Assembly: GCA_947630625.1 (NCBI GenBank)
Contig: CANRIL010000001.1
Span: forward strand, 111,355 to 175,354
Length of the DNA stretch: 64,000 nucleotides
Direction: 5' to 3'
Source: an uncultured Clostridia bacterium
GTDB taxonomy: Bacteria; Bacillota; Clostridia; Oscillospirales; CAG-272
Under the pieces are notes generated by a model. That model made no database searches and was not told the origin of the DNA. It saw nothing but the letters and a program-made list of their open reading frames with translations. Made by a program: the position numbers and the translations under genes. This document shows, piece after piece, positions 6,798-14,834 of the stretch. Numbering within the stretch: the stretch's first letter is position 1; each line of letters starts with the position of its first letter.

Positions 6798-8645
6798 ATG
6801 TGCGGCATAGCCGGTTTTTCTGATTTTGAAGAAGATTATACATTTGACAGGGCAAGATGGGCGGGAGTGCTCGTCGACATGAGAAAGTCGCTCGCTCATC
6901 GCGGTCACGACCAGACCGGAGAATATCTTGACAGGCACGTGGGGCTTTCGCATACGCGCCTTTCCATCCGCGATATTTCCGGGGGAATACAGCCGATGCG
7001 CCGCTTTGCGGGCGGACGCGAATATGTCATTGTCTATAACGGTGAGGTTTATAATATGGACGAACTTGTGCCCGAACTGACGCGGCGCGGATACGTCTTT
7101 GAAACGACGAGCGACACGGAGGCGATTCTTTACGCTTATATGGAATTCGGTCTTGACTGCGCCGCGATGCTGAACGGAATTTTCGCTTTCGCGATCTGGG
7201 ACGGCAGACTTGAACGGCTGGTTTTGTGCCGTGACCGCCTCGGCGTCAAGCCGCTGTTTTACGCCGAGCGCGGAGGCGAGCTGATTTTCGGCTCTGAACC
7301 GAAATCCCTTTTCTGCCATCCGGATATCTCGCCGGAGGCTGACGACGAGAGCTTCCACGAAATCTTTGCAGTAGGTCCCGCGAGGACGCCGGGAGTCGGA
7401 GTTTTCAAGGATGTTTACGAGGTTTTGCCCGGCCACATCATGATATATGACCGCGGCGGACTTTCGGGGTTCTCATATTGGGATCTGGCGGCGCACCCGC
7501 ACACCGACTCTTATGAAGAAACGGTCGAGAAGACCGGATTTTTAGTCCGTGACGCAATAATTCGGCAGATGGTTTCTGACGTGCCTGTATGCAGCTTTTT
7601 GTCGGGCGGGCTCGATTCAAGCATCATAACGGCCGTCGCGTCAGAATATATGCGCGAAAAAGGCGCTCTGCTTCACACGTTTTCCTTCGATTTTACCGAG
7701 AATGACGAGTATTTTCGAGCGAACAGCTTCCAGCCGACGCGCGACAGACCGTTTGTCGACATGCTCCTTCAGATATTAAAGGTCGATCACACATATCTTT
7801 ACTGCTCGGACGAAGAGCTTGCCGATATGCTGCCGAAGGCTGTTTTGGCAAAGGACCTGCCCGGAATGACGGACGTTGACGCGTCGCTGCTTTATTTCTG
7901 CGGGCTCGTCAAGGAACACAATAAGGTGGCGTTGACCGGCGAATGCGCCGATGAAATTTTCGGCGGATACCCTTGGTTTTATAGGCCCGAACTGCTCTAC
8001 GCAGACGGGTTCCCCTGGTCGCATGACATCTCCGCGCGGACGACGCTTTTGCGCGACAGCGTGGTCGAGCGGCTTCAGCTTGACGAATACGCAAAACAGC
8101 GTTACCGTGACGCGCTCGCCCGCGTTCCTAGACTGCCGGGGGAGGACAGGGAAGCGTCTCGACGGCGCGAGGTTAGCTGCCTTAACATCCGCTGGTTCAT
8201 GCAGACGCTGCTTGACAGGATGGACCGCACGAGCATGGCGCACGGGCTCGAAGTGCGCGTTCCTTTCGCCGATCACCGCATTGTCGAATATCTCTATAAC
8301 GTCCCGTGGAGCATGAAATATCGCGACGGCAGCGAAAAGGCGCTTCTGCGCGACGCGTGCGAGGGGCTGCTGCCGCCGCCTGTCCTTCGCCGGAAGAAGA
8401 GCCCGTATCCGAAGACGTATAATCCAGCATATGAATCTATTCTCGCGTCGAGACTGAGGGGTGTGCTTGACGACAAAACCGCCCCGGTAAACGCTTTTCT
8501 CGACAGAGAAAAGACGGAGAGGTTCCTGTCATCCCCCAAGGATTACGGCAAGCCGTGGTTCGGTCAGCTCATGGCGGGCCCGCAGATGGTCGCCTACATC
8601 CTCCAGATAAACGACTGGATGAAAGATTACGGCATATCATTCTGA
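6798..8645 (+). CDS. asnB: Asparagine synthase (glutamine-hydrolysing)
   Basis: A 615-residue enzyme that makes asparagine from aspartate, ATP and glutamine. The N-terminal glutaminase domain starts MCGIAGF with the catalytic Cys2 and contains SLAHRGHDQTGEY and YNGEVYN. The synthetase domain has the PP-loop SFLSGGLDSS at about residue 267 and the conserved GECADEIFGGYPWF and MDRTSMAHGLEVRVPF. Length is normal. The ATG at 6798 follows GGGGTGAT. It has its own promoter and a terminator, so it is probably monocistronic. In some Clostridia AsnB-type enzymes amidate cell-wall peptides; the neighbouring envelope genes make that worth considering. Confidence 0.95.
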   Translation: MCGIAGFSDFEEDYTFDRARWAGVLVDMRKSLAHRGHDQTGEYLDRHVGLSHTRLSIRDISGGIQPMRRFAGGREYVIVYNGEVYNMDELVPELTRRGYVFETTSDTEAILYAYMEFGLDCAAMLNGIFAFAIWDGRLERLVLCRDRLGVKPLFYAERGGELIFGSEPKSLFCHPDISPEADDESFHEIFAVGPARTPGVGVFKDVYEVLPGHIMIYDRGGLSGFSYWDLAAHPHTDSYEETVEKTGFLVRDAIIRQMVSDVPVCSFLSGGLDSSIITAVASEYMREKGALLHTFSFDFTENDEYFRANSFQPTRDRPFVDMLLQILKVDHTYLYCSDEELADMLPKAVLAKDLPGMTDVDASLLYFCGLVKEHNKVALTGECADEIFGGYPWFYRPELLYADGFPWSHDISARTTLLRDSVVERLQLDEYAKQRYRDALARVPRLPGEDREASRRREVSCLNIRWFMQTLLDRMDRTSMAHGLEVRVPFADHRIVEYLYNVPWSMKYRDGSEKALLRDACEGLLPPPVLRRKKSPYPKTYNPAYESILASRLRGVLDDKTAPVNAFLDREKTERFLSSPKDYGKPWFGQLMAGPQMVAYILQINDWMKDYGISF

Positions 8646-8677
8646 TCCCACTTTAAATTTTTACCTCAAATAAAAAC

Positions 8678-8731
8678 AAAACTTCCTGCGCGCAGGCACC
8701 GCCAAAAAAATTTTGCGCGCGGGAAGTTTTT
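8678..8731 (+). terminator. Terminator after asnB, overlapping the next promoter
   Basis: A 17-bp stem (AAAACTTCCTGCGCGCA / TGCGCGCGGGAAGTTTT, one G-T pair) is followed by a T. Its 3' arm contains the -35 box of the following promoter. Confidence 0.8.
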
Positions 8732-8741
8732 GTGATATACT
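8713..8741 (+). promoter_or_regulatory. Promoter of the two-component operon
   Basis: TTGCGC and TATACT are 17 bases apart. A 7-bp inverted repeat CTTTATT-N8-AATAAAG (8740-8761) follows immediately and may bind a regulator. Confidence 0.65.
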
Positions 8742-8777
8742 TTATTTGCAGCATAATAAAGCCGGGGGGCGAATGAG

Positions 8778-9449
8778 ATGTACAGAGTTTTCGTTATAGA
8801 GGATGACCGCGGGATCGCCGAATCGATCAAAATGCAGCTCACGATCTGGGGGCTGGAAGTGATTGTTGCGGACGACTTTTTCAATATAATGGCGGAGTTC
8901 GCGTCCGCCGACCCGCAGCTTGTGCTGCTCGACATCGCGCTCCCTTATTTTAACGGATACTACTGGTGCTCGGAGATCCGCCGCGTCTCAAAGGTGCCGA
9001 TCATATTCATTTCGTCCGCGTCCGACAGCATGAACATCGTCATGGCGATGAATATGGGCGCCGACGATTTCATTGCGAAGCCGTTTGACGGCAGCGTCCT
9101 GACGGCGAAGGTTCAGGCGCTTCTGCGCCGCGCTTACGACTTCGGCGCGAACGCGACGATAATTGAGCACCGCGGCGCGCTGCTCAACACGTCCGACTGC
9201 ACGCTGACGTATAACGGGGAGCGTGTCGAGCTGTCGAAGAACGAATACAGGATACTTTCAACTCTGCTTGAATCAAAGGGACGTGTCGTCAGCCGCGAAC
9301 GTCTGATGGAGCGGCTTTGGGAGACTGACTCGTTCGTGGACGACAACACTCTGACCGTCAATATTAACCGTCTCCGCCGCAAGCTGTCGGAGGTCGGGCT
9401 GAACGACTTCATTGTGACGAAGGTCGGCGTCGGCTATATTATAGAATAA
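8778..9449 (+). CDS. OmpR-family response regulator, BceR-like
   Basis: A 223-residue regulator. The receiver domain has the acidic pair EDD at residues 8-10, the phosphoacceptor Asp at about 52 (LLDIALPYFNG), SSAS and the switch Lys (IAKPFDG). The C-terminal winged helix (ELSKNEYRILSTLLESKGRVVSRERLMERLW, TVNINRLRRKL) is of OmpR type. It is followed by an intramembrane-sensing kinase and a BceAB-like transporter, the standard bacitracin/lantibiotic sensing arrangement. The kinase starts 16 bases downstream. Confidence 0.92.
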   Translation: MYRVFVIEDDRGIAESIKMQLTIWGLEVIVADDFFNIMAEFASADPQLVLLDIALPYFNGYYWCSEIRRVSKVPIIFISSASDSMNIVMAMNMGADDFIAKPFDGSVLTAKVQALLRRAYDFGANATIIEHRGALLNTSDCTLTYNGERVELSKNEYRILSTLLESKGRVVSRERLMERLWETDSFVDDNTLTVNINRLRRKLSEVGLNDFIVTKVGVGYIIE

Positions 9450-9465
9450 CGGAGGCGGACGGACG

Positions 9466-10461
9466 ATGAATTTCTTTCGCTATCTGAAGGACAGGCGCGG
9501 CGTCCTCCTTCTGCTTTTGTCATTTGCCGTGATATTTGCTGTCGTGTTCATCTTTTATTCTCTGCCGTTCGCCGCGGTCGTTTATCCGGTGCTGCTGTGC
9601 GCGCTGATAGGGATCATATATCTCGGCGTCGATTATTACCGCGCAAGCCGAAAACACATGGAGCTTTTGCGCGCGGCGGAGGACATTGACTGTATCGTCT
9701 CGATGCTCCCCGCCCAAAGGACGGTGACGGATGAAGACTATCGACGGCTTTTAGACCTTGTTTCAGAGGCGAACGCCTCTATCGTTTCGGGCGTTGAGGC
9801 AAAATACGACGACATGATCGAATATTACACGGTCTGGGCGCATGAAATCAAGACGCCTATAGCCTCGATGCGCCTTATCCTCGAGGAGGAGGACAGCGAA
9901 CGCTCGCGCAGGCTCTCGGAGGAGCTTCAGCGGATTGAGCAATATGTCGAGATGGTGATGACGTTTCTGCGCCTCGATTCGGATTCGACAGATTATGTCT
10001 TCCGCGAATGCGCGCTTGACGATATAATAAGATCGTCCGTCAGAAAGTACAGGACGCAGTTCATCCGTCGGCGGCTCGGTATCGCATATGAGCCGACTTC
10101 GGCAAGGATCGTTACTGATGAAAAGTGGCTCTCGTTCGTAATCGAACAGCTTATTTCAAACGCGATCAAGTATACGCGCGAGGGCGGCGTCACCGTGAGC
10201 GTGAAGGACGATGACGACGCGGCGACGATTTCAGTCACCGACACGGGCATAGGCATTTCGCCGGACGATCTGCCGCGCGTATTCGAGCGCGGATATACAG
10301 GGCTCAACGGCAGGGCTGACAAAAAGGCGAGCGGACTAGGGCTTTACCTCTGCCGCAGGATATGCAATCGCTTCGGGTATGAAATATCAGCCGTCTCTCG
10401 CAGGGGAGAGGGAACGACAGTTTCTGTCAGAATGCCGAAGGAGCACGTCGCGGCTGAATAG
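9466..10461 (+). CDS. Intramembrane-sensing histidine kinase, BceS-like
   Basis: A 331-residue kinase with two N-terminal membrane helices (about residues 13-30 and 35-55) separated by only a few residues, the signature of BceS-type kinases that do not sense the drug themselves but read the state of their ABC transporter. The H-box is WAHEIKTPIASM (His about 126), the N-box QLISNAIKYTREGG, and the ATP-binding G-boxes DTGIGISPDDLPRVFERGYTG and GLGLYLCRRI. It is cotranscribed with the regulator. Confidence 0.92.
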   Translation: MNFFRYLKDRRGVLLLLLSFAVIFAVVFIFYSLPFAAVVYPVLLCALIGIIYLGVDYYRASRKHMELLRAAEDIDCIVSMLPAQRTVTDEDYRRLLDLVSEANASIVSGVEAKYDDMIEYYTVWAHEIKTPIASMRLILEEEDSERSRRLSEELQRIEQYVEMVMTFLRLDSDSTDYVFRECALDDIIRSSVRKYRTQFIRRRLGIAYEPTSARIVTDEKWLSFVIEQLISNAIKYTREGGVTVSVKDDDDAATISVTDTGIGISPDDLPRVFERGYTGLNGRADKKASGLGLYLCRRICNRFGYEISAVSRRGEGTTVSVRMPKEHVAAE

Positions 10462-10464
10462 CGG

Positions 10465-10482
10465 TCTTACAAAAGTGTAAGA
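10465..10482 (+). promoter_or_regulatory. Predicted BceR-type operator
   Basis: TCTTACAAAAGTGTAAGA contains TTACA-N4-TGTAA, which fits the TnACA-N4-TGTnA motif known for BceR-like regulators. It lies about 120 bases ahead of the transporter ATPase and upstream of the TATAAT at 10536. Confidence 0.7.
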
Positions 10483-10535
10483 TACGAAGGGGGAAATGTA
10501 AGCCGAAAAGATGGCGGCTCGTCCCCCTTCTTTGA

Positions 10536-10541
10536 TATAAT
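10536..10541 (+). promoter_or_regulatory. -10 box of the BceAB-like operon
   Basis: TATAAT occurs with no good -35 hexamer, as expected for an activator-dependent promoter with the operator at 10465. The 8-bp inverted repeat AAGGGGGA/TCCCCCTT (about 10487-10530) lies between them. Confidence 0.55.
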
Positions 10542-10585
10542 CATGAACAGAAATTCGAAAAACGTTTTCGGGAGGAATTTTTGTT

Positions 10586-11350
10586 ATGAGTATGCTTGAG
10601 GTCACACACCTTAAGAAAACGTATACAACTCGCTTCGGCGGCGATAAAGTGGAGGCTCTGCGCGATGTAAATTTCACCGTTGAGAGCGGGGAATATGTCG
10701 CGATCATGGGCGAGTCGGGAAGCGGTAAAACGACGCTTCTGAACATTCTTGCGGCGCTCGACAAGCCGACAGGCGGCAAAGTCGTTTTAAACGGGATAGA
10801 CTTATCGACGGTAAAAGAGTCGGCAATGGCGGCGTTCCGGCGCGACAACTTGGGATTTGTGTTTCAGGAATTCAACCTTCTTGACACGTTTTCGATCGAA
10901 GATAACATTTATCTGCCGCTCGTCCTTTCGGGAAAATCTCACGCGGACATGAAGCGCAGGCTCGTCACTATCGCAGAGCAGCTTGGGATCACCGACATAC
11001 TTAAAAAATACCCTTACGAGGTTTCGGGCGGACAGAAACAGCGCGCGGCGACGGCGCGCGCGTTGATCACTTACCCGCAGATAATTCTCGCGGACGAACC
11101 GACCGGCGCGCTTGATTCGAAAGCTACGGACGAGCTTTTGAATCTCTTCTCCGACGTAAACAAGTCCGGACAGACGATCTTGATGGTAACGCATTCCGTC
11201 AAGGCGGCGAGCCGCGCCGGACGCGTGCTGTTTATCCGCGACGGCGAGGTCTTCCATCAGATCTACAGAGGCGAGCAGACGAGCGAGGAGCTTTTCGCCA
11301 AAATATCTGATACGCTTACAATACTTGCCGGAGGCGGTGAAATAAAATGA
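10586..11350 (+). CDS. ABC transporter ATPase, BceA-like
   Basis: A 254-residue ATPase of the MacB/LolD/BceA group. Walker A is GESGSGKTT (about residue 40), the Q-loop FVFQEFNLLDTFSIEDN, signature VSGGQKQRAATARAL, Walker B IILADEPTGALD and the H-loop VTHS. With the downstream permease it would form an antimicrobial peptide sensing and detoxification transporter that protects lipid II-cycle intermediates. The ATG follows GGGAGGA. It overlaps the permease start by four bases, which indicates translational coupling. Confidence 0.93.
   Translation: MSMLEVTHLKKTYTTRFGGDKVEALRDVNFTVESGEYVAIMGESGSGKTTLLNILAALDKPTGGKVVLNGIDLSTVKESAMAAFRRDNLGFVFQEFNLLDTFSIEDNIYLPLVLSGKSHADMKRRLVTIAEQLGITDILKKYPYEVSGGQKQRAATARALITYPQIILADEPTGALDSKATDELLNLFSDVNKSGQTILMVTHSVKAASRAGRVLFIRDGEVFHQIYRGEQTSEELFAKISDTLTILAGGGEIK
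11347..11350 (+). other. ATGA stop/start overlap of BceA-like and BceB-like genes
   Basis: The four-base overlap means ribosomes that finish the ATPase can restart on the permease. Confidence 0.85.
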
Positions 11351-13389
11351 GCGTATCTATGTACCCAAAACTCGCCTTCCGCGGTATATGGAAAAACAAG
11401 AAGCTTTATATTCCGTATATCCTGACAGCCGTCGGCATGGTCGCGATGTACTATATCGTCACGTCCGTCTCATATTCGGACGGGATCAGAAATATAAGCG
11501 GCGGGGACACGATAGTTGAGATATTGTCGTTCGGTTCCGTCATCATGGCGATTTTCGCGGCGATATTCCTCTTTTATTCAAGCTCGTTTCTGATGCGGCG
11601 CCGCCAGCGCGAATTCGGACTTTACAATATCCTCGGCATGGGCAAGCGGCACATCGGCATGATAATGCTGATCGAAACAGCGTTCACTGCGGCGATCTCG
11701 CTTGTGTTCGGGTTTATTTTCGGCATAGCGTTTTCAAAGCTGGCGGAGGCGGGGATACATTATATAATGAAAACGGAGGTCGGATACGAGCTCACGGTGT
11801 CGTTTGAGGCGATCCTTTCGGCTATCCCGATTTTCGCCCTCATATTTGCCGTCATCTTAGTTTTCACGCTCCTTCGCGTGCGCATGTCAAATCCGATAGC
11901 GCTTCTTCACAGCGAAAACGCCGGAGAGCGTCCGCCGAAGGGAAACCCGCTTATCGCGATCATCGGCGTCATACTTATCGGCGCAGCGTATTATATCGCG
12001 CTGACGACGGAGAATCCGATATTAGCGCTGGCGCTCTTCTTTGCCGCTGTCGTTATGGTCATCGTCGGGACGTACGCGCTCTTTATCTCAGGCTCAGTCG
12101 TGATGTGCCGGCTGCTCAAGCGGAACAAAAAATATTATTATAAGCCCGAAAATTTCATATCCGTTTCGTCGATGTCCTTCCGCATGAAGCGCAACGGCGC
12201 GGGGCTTGCCTCGATCTGCATTCTTCTGACGATGGTCCTCGTGATGCTCACGGCAACGTTTTCGCTTTATTCGAGCGAGGAAGACATAATAAGGTCGTCT
12301 TATCCGCGCGCGCTGATGTGTGAGTCCGCCTTCTGGACGTTTGAAGAATTTGAAAACGACAAAACGGCGGAATCGTTCCGCAAGGCGGCATTTGCAGCGC
12401 TTGAAAATGCCGGATGCGAGCCCGAAAACGAATATTTCTTCCGCATGGCGTATATGATCTCGACAATGATCGACGGCGAATTTTATTCATTTAACGACGT
12501 TGAAGCCGGCGTAGATATTGAGGATTATTACCAGGCAAATGGAACATACAACTTATATATGATGCCCGTTCGCGACTATAACGACATGTACGGAACAGAC
12601 TATAAGCTCGCCGACGACGAGGCGCTCATTTATTCTGTTTATTCGATGGGCACCGAATATAAGGACGACGTGGTAAAGATCGGACACATTGGCGAATATA
12701 AAGTCGTCGGCCACGTAGATGAAATGCTTGACTGCGACAGGATAACGATAAGCGCTTTTCCGACGCTTATTGTGATAATGAATAACGTCGGGAAAAATTT
12801 CGAACCGCTGAGCGGCTTTGCTACGAGGTATTATTATTACGGCTACGACGTTGCCGAGGGAACAGAGAGGGCGGCTCAGGAGGCGATATACAATATCGAA
12901 TTGACAAAGGACGGAAATGAAAATTTCCCCGGACTGTCAACGCTTTCAACCTCATCAAGAGAACGCGACCGGATAGATTTCTTTTCGATGTACGGCGGAA
13001 TATTCTTTCTCGGTGTGATGCTTTCGATCATGTTCATGCTCGCGGCTGTGCTTATCATCTACTATAAGCAGATCTCCGAAGGATACGAGGATTCCGGCAG
13101 ATTTGAAATAATGCAGAAGGTCGGGCTGACAAAAAAGGACATCAGGCGAAGTATAGACGCGCAGATGAGGACGGTGTTCGTGCTGCCTATCGCGGCGGCG
13201 GCGCTCCATCTCGCCTTCGCGTTCCCGATGCTCAAGCGAATGCTTTTGATGTTCAATTTTAAAAACTGTCCGCTGCTCCTTTTGACGGCGGCGATGTGCG
13301 TGCTGATATTCGCGGCGATATACCTCATCGTATATAAACTGACCGCGGGCGCGTATTACCGCATCGTCAGCGGCGGCGAAAGAGAATAA
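11347..13389 (+). CDS. ABC transporter permease, BceB-like (FtsX family)
   Basis: A 680-residue permease with ten predicted membrane helices: one near residues 18-37, a group between 55 and 290, and the last ones after about 550. A large extracellular domain of roughly 220-250 residues (about 310-550) separates helices 8 and 9-10, which is the BceB layout and the drug-sensing part in characterised relatives. FtsX-like segments such as LYNILGMGKRHIGMI and IMQKVGLTKKDIRRSI are visible. It ends the Bce-type operon; a long inverted repeat and terminator follow. Confidence 0.92.
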   Translation: MSVSMYPKLAFRGIWKNKKLYIPYILTAVGMVAMYYIVTSVSYSDGIRNISGGDTIVEILSFGSVIMAIFAAIFLFYSSSFLMRRRQREFGLYNILGMGKRHIGMIMLIETAFTAAISLVFGFIFGIAFSKLAEAGIHYIMKTEVGYELTVSFEAILSAIPIFALIFAVILVFTLLRVRMSNPIALLHSENAGERPPKGNPLIAIIGVILIGAAYYIALTTENPILALALFFAAVVMVIVGTYALFISGSVVMCRLLKRNKKYYYKPENFISVSSMSFRMKRNGAGLASICILLTMVLVMLTATFSLYSSEEDIIRSSYPRALMCESAFWTFEEFENDKTAESFRKAAFAALENAGCEPENEYFFRMAYMISTMIDGEFYSFNDVEAGVDIEDYYQANGTYNLYMMPVRDYNDMYGTDYKLADDEALIYSVYSMGTEYKDDVVKIGHIGEYKVVGHVDEMLDCDRITISAFPTLIVIMNNVGKNFEPLSGFATRYYYYGYDVAEGTERAAQEAIYNIELTKDGNENFPGLSTLSTSSRERDRIDFFSMYGGIFFLGVMLSIMFMLAAVLIIYYKQISEGYEDSGRFEIMQKVGLTKKDIRRSIDAQMRTVFVLPIAAAALHLAFAFPMLKRMLLMFNFKNCPLLLLTAAMCVLIFAAIYLIVYKLTAGAYYRIVSGGERE

Positions 13390-13410
13390 ATTTAATATAA
13401 TATCGTTTGT

Positions 13411-13515
13411 CTCGGCGGGACATGCCGGGGCGGAGCCCCACGGAGAGCGAAACATTGCAATTTCCCCGCACACACCTCCCGTGGCGACACCTCCGCCCCG
13501 CCATGTCCCGCCGAG
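13411..13515. repeat. 25-bp inverted repeat enclosing about 55 bases
   Basis: CTCGGCGGGACATGCCGGGG.. at 13411-13435 matches the reverse complement of 13491-13515 with a single mismatch. The interior can pair further (CCACGG with CCGTGG). This is larger and more GC-rich than a terminator, and a separate terminator follows it. Confidence 0.85.
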
Positions 13516-13517
13516 CC

Positions 13518-13550
13518 GCAAAAACGCCGAAATTTCCGGCGTTTTTTTAT
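13518..13550 (+). terminator. Terminator of the Bce-type operon
   Basis: AAAAACGCCG and CGGCGTTTTT pair around a seven-base loop, followed by more T residues. Confidence 0.88.
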
Positions 13551-13563
13551 TTTCCGCGAAAGA

Positions 13564-13591
13564 TTGGCGTCAAAAACGCGAGTATTATAAT
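13564..13591 (+). promoter_or_regulatory. Promoter of the lipoprotein-ABC operon
   Basis: TTGGCG and TATAAT are 16 bases apart; the lipoprotein ATG is about 40 bases downstream. Confidence 0.65.
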
Positions 13592-13629
13592 AGGCGCGCA
13601 TATCGGGGGCGCCGCTGGGAGGTGGAGAA

Positions 13630-14820
13630 ATGAAAAGGATGACAGCGCTGTTTCTTGCAGCATTAATATTGACTTTTTGCGGATGCTCAGATGGAATGCA
13701 CGGGGCGGCGGAAGAGAAGCTGATCGAGTCAAATAAATCAGCCGTCATATGCGGAGATATGCTTTATTATAACAAGAGGGCAGCTTCTGGCAGAGGCAAA
13801 TGGTCGGGCTATTTGCAGCCGATAAGTTTTCTATATCAGGATTTATCTAATATTCGCGAGCGCGGGCTGCCCGTGTTCGGAGACGAGCTGACGGATATGA
13901 GCGAGAATCCGTTCCGAACGCTTGACAGCTTTAATATGCTGATCGACCCGACGGCGACGGCTGAAAACGGCGGGGAAGCGGTCATAATTTTCGAGCAAAG
14001 TTGCGGATTTGTCGGGGACGACCCGGATCATCCGAACAGGGCGATCGAGCTCACGCGGCTCGTGTCGTACAACACGCGCACGGGCAGATTCAAGATCATC
14101 TGTGACGGGATAGTCGGCAGCTTTATTTCGTTCTGTCTTTACGGCGAAACTCTCATATATGAAACGCTCGATCCCGATCTCGGCGCGACATTTTATTCGG
14201 TCGGAAGACAGGGCGGAAAGAGCGTATCGCTCGGAACGGTCGACAGCCCGGAGACTTTGTTTTTGTCGGTATACGGCGGCAAGATATATTATGCCGTGCC
14301 CGAAAGCGGCGGCGTTTCGATATATACGTGCGATATAAAGTCGGCGGAGCATGAACGCATTGACACCGTTCCGGTCATGTTTCCCGCCCGCTTCCTCGCT
14401 TTTATAGACGGTGCGATTTATTATGGCGCCGCGCCGAGCGATCATGACGACTACGGTATAACATATGACATCGTTAAGCGCGATGTCGGCGGGGCGAACG
14501 AGCAGACACTTCTTCGCGGTGTAGAATCGGCAATTTGCTGCGGCGGGGAAATATTATATGTGCCACACGGCGATTCTGTGTCCGGGGATGAAAACATGAC
14601 GATATCATATTACAAATACGATATCGAGAGCGGCGAGAGCGCGATGCTTTTCACATATACGCTTGAAGACGCGGAAGCGCGTATTTTTTCGGTAACTGCA
14701 TTTTCGGATAAGTATATTTTCTGTGTAGAGAGAGATATCGTAGGTGGGTCGGCAGGCAGACAGATGTGTTTTGACAGGCGGACAGGGGAGATTTTATATA
14801 TCCCGACGGAAGAAATCTAA
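13630..14820 (+). CDS. Lipoprotein, possibly beta-propeller
   Basis: A 396-residue secreted lipoprotein. The signal peptide MKRMTALFLAALILTFCGC ends in a lipobox with the lipidated Cys at about residue 19. The mature part is rich in short strands with repeated patterns such as GDMLYYN, GETLIYE, GGKIYYAVPES, DGAIYYG and GGEILYVP, spaced about 45-50 residues apart, which suggests a DUF5050-like beta-propeller. It is followed after 14 bases by an ABC permease, so it may be an extracytoplasmic partner of that transporter. RBS GGGAGGTGGAG. Confidence 0.78.
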   Translation: MKRMTALFLAALILTFCGCSDGMHGAAEEKLIESNKSAVICGDMLYYNKRAASGRGKWSGYLQPISFLYQDLSNIRERGLPVFGDELTDMSENPFRTLDSFNMLIDPTATAENGGEAVIIFEQSCGFVGDDPDHPNRAIELTRLVSYNTRTGRFKIICDGIVGSFISFCLYGETLIYETLDPDLGATFYSVGRQGGKSVSLGTVDSPETLFLSVYGGKIYYAVPESGGVSIYTCDIKSAEHERIDTVPVMFPARFLAFIDGAIYYGAAPSDHDDYGITYDIVKRDVGGANEQTLLRGVESAICCGGEILYVPHGDSVSGDENMTISYYKYDIESGESAMLFTYTLEDAEARIFSVTAFSDKYIFCVERDIVGGSAGRQMCFDRRTGEILYIPTEEI

Positions 14821-14834
14821 AATGGGAGGACGAT

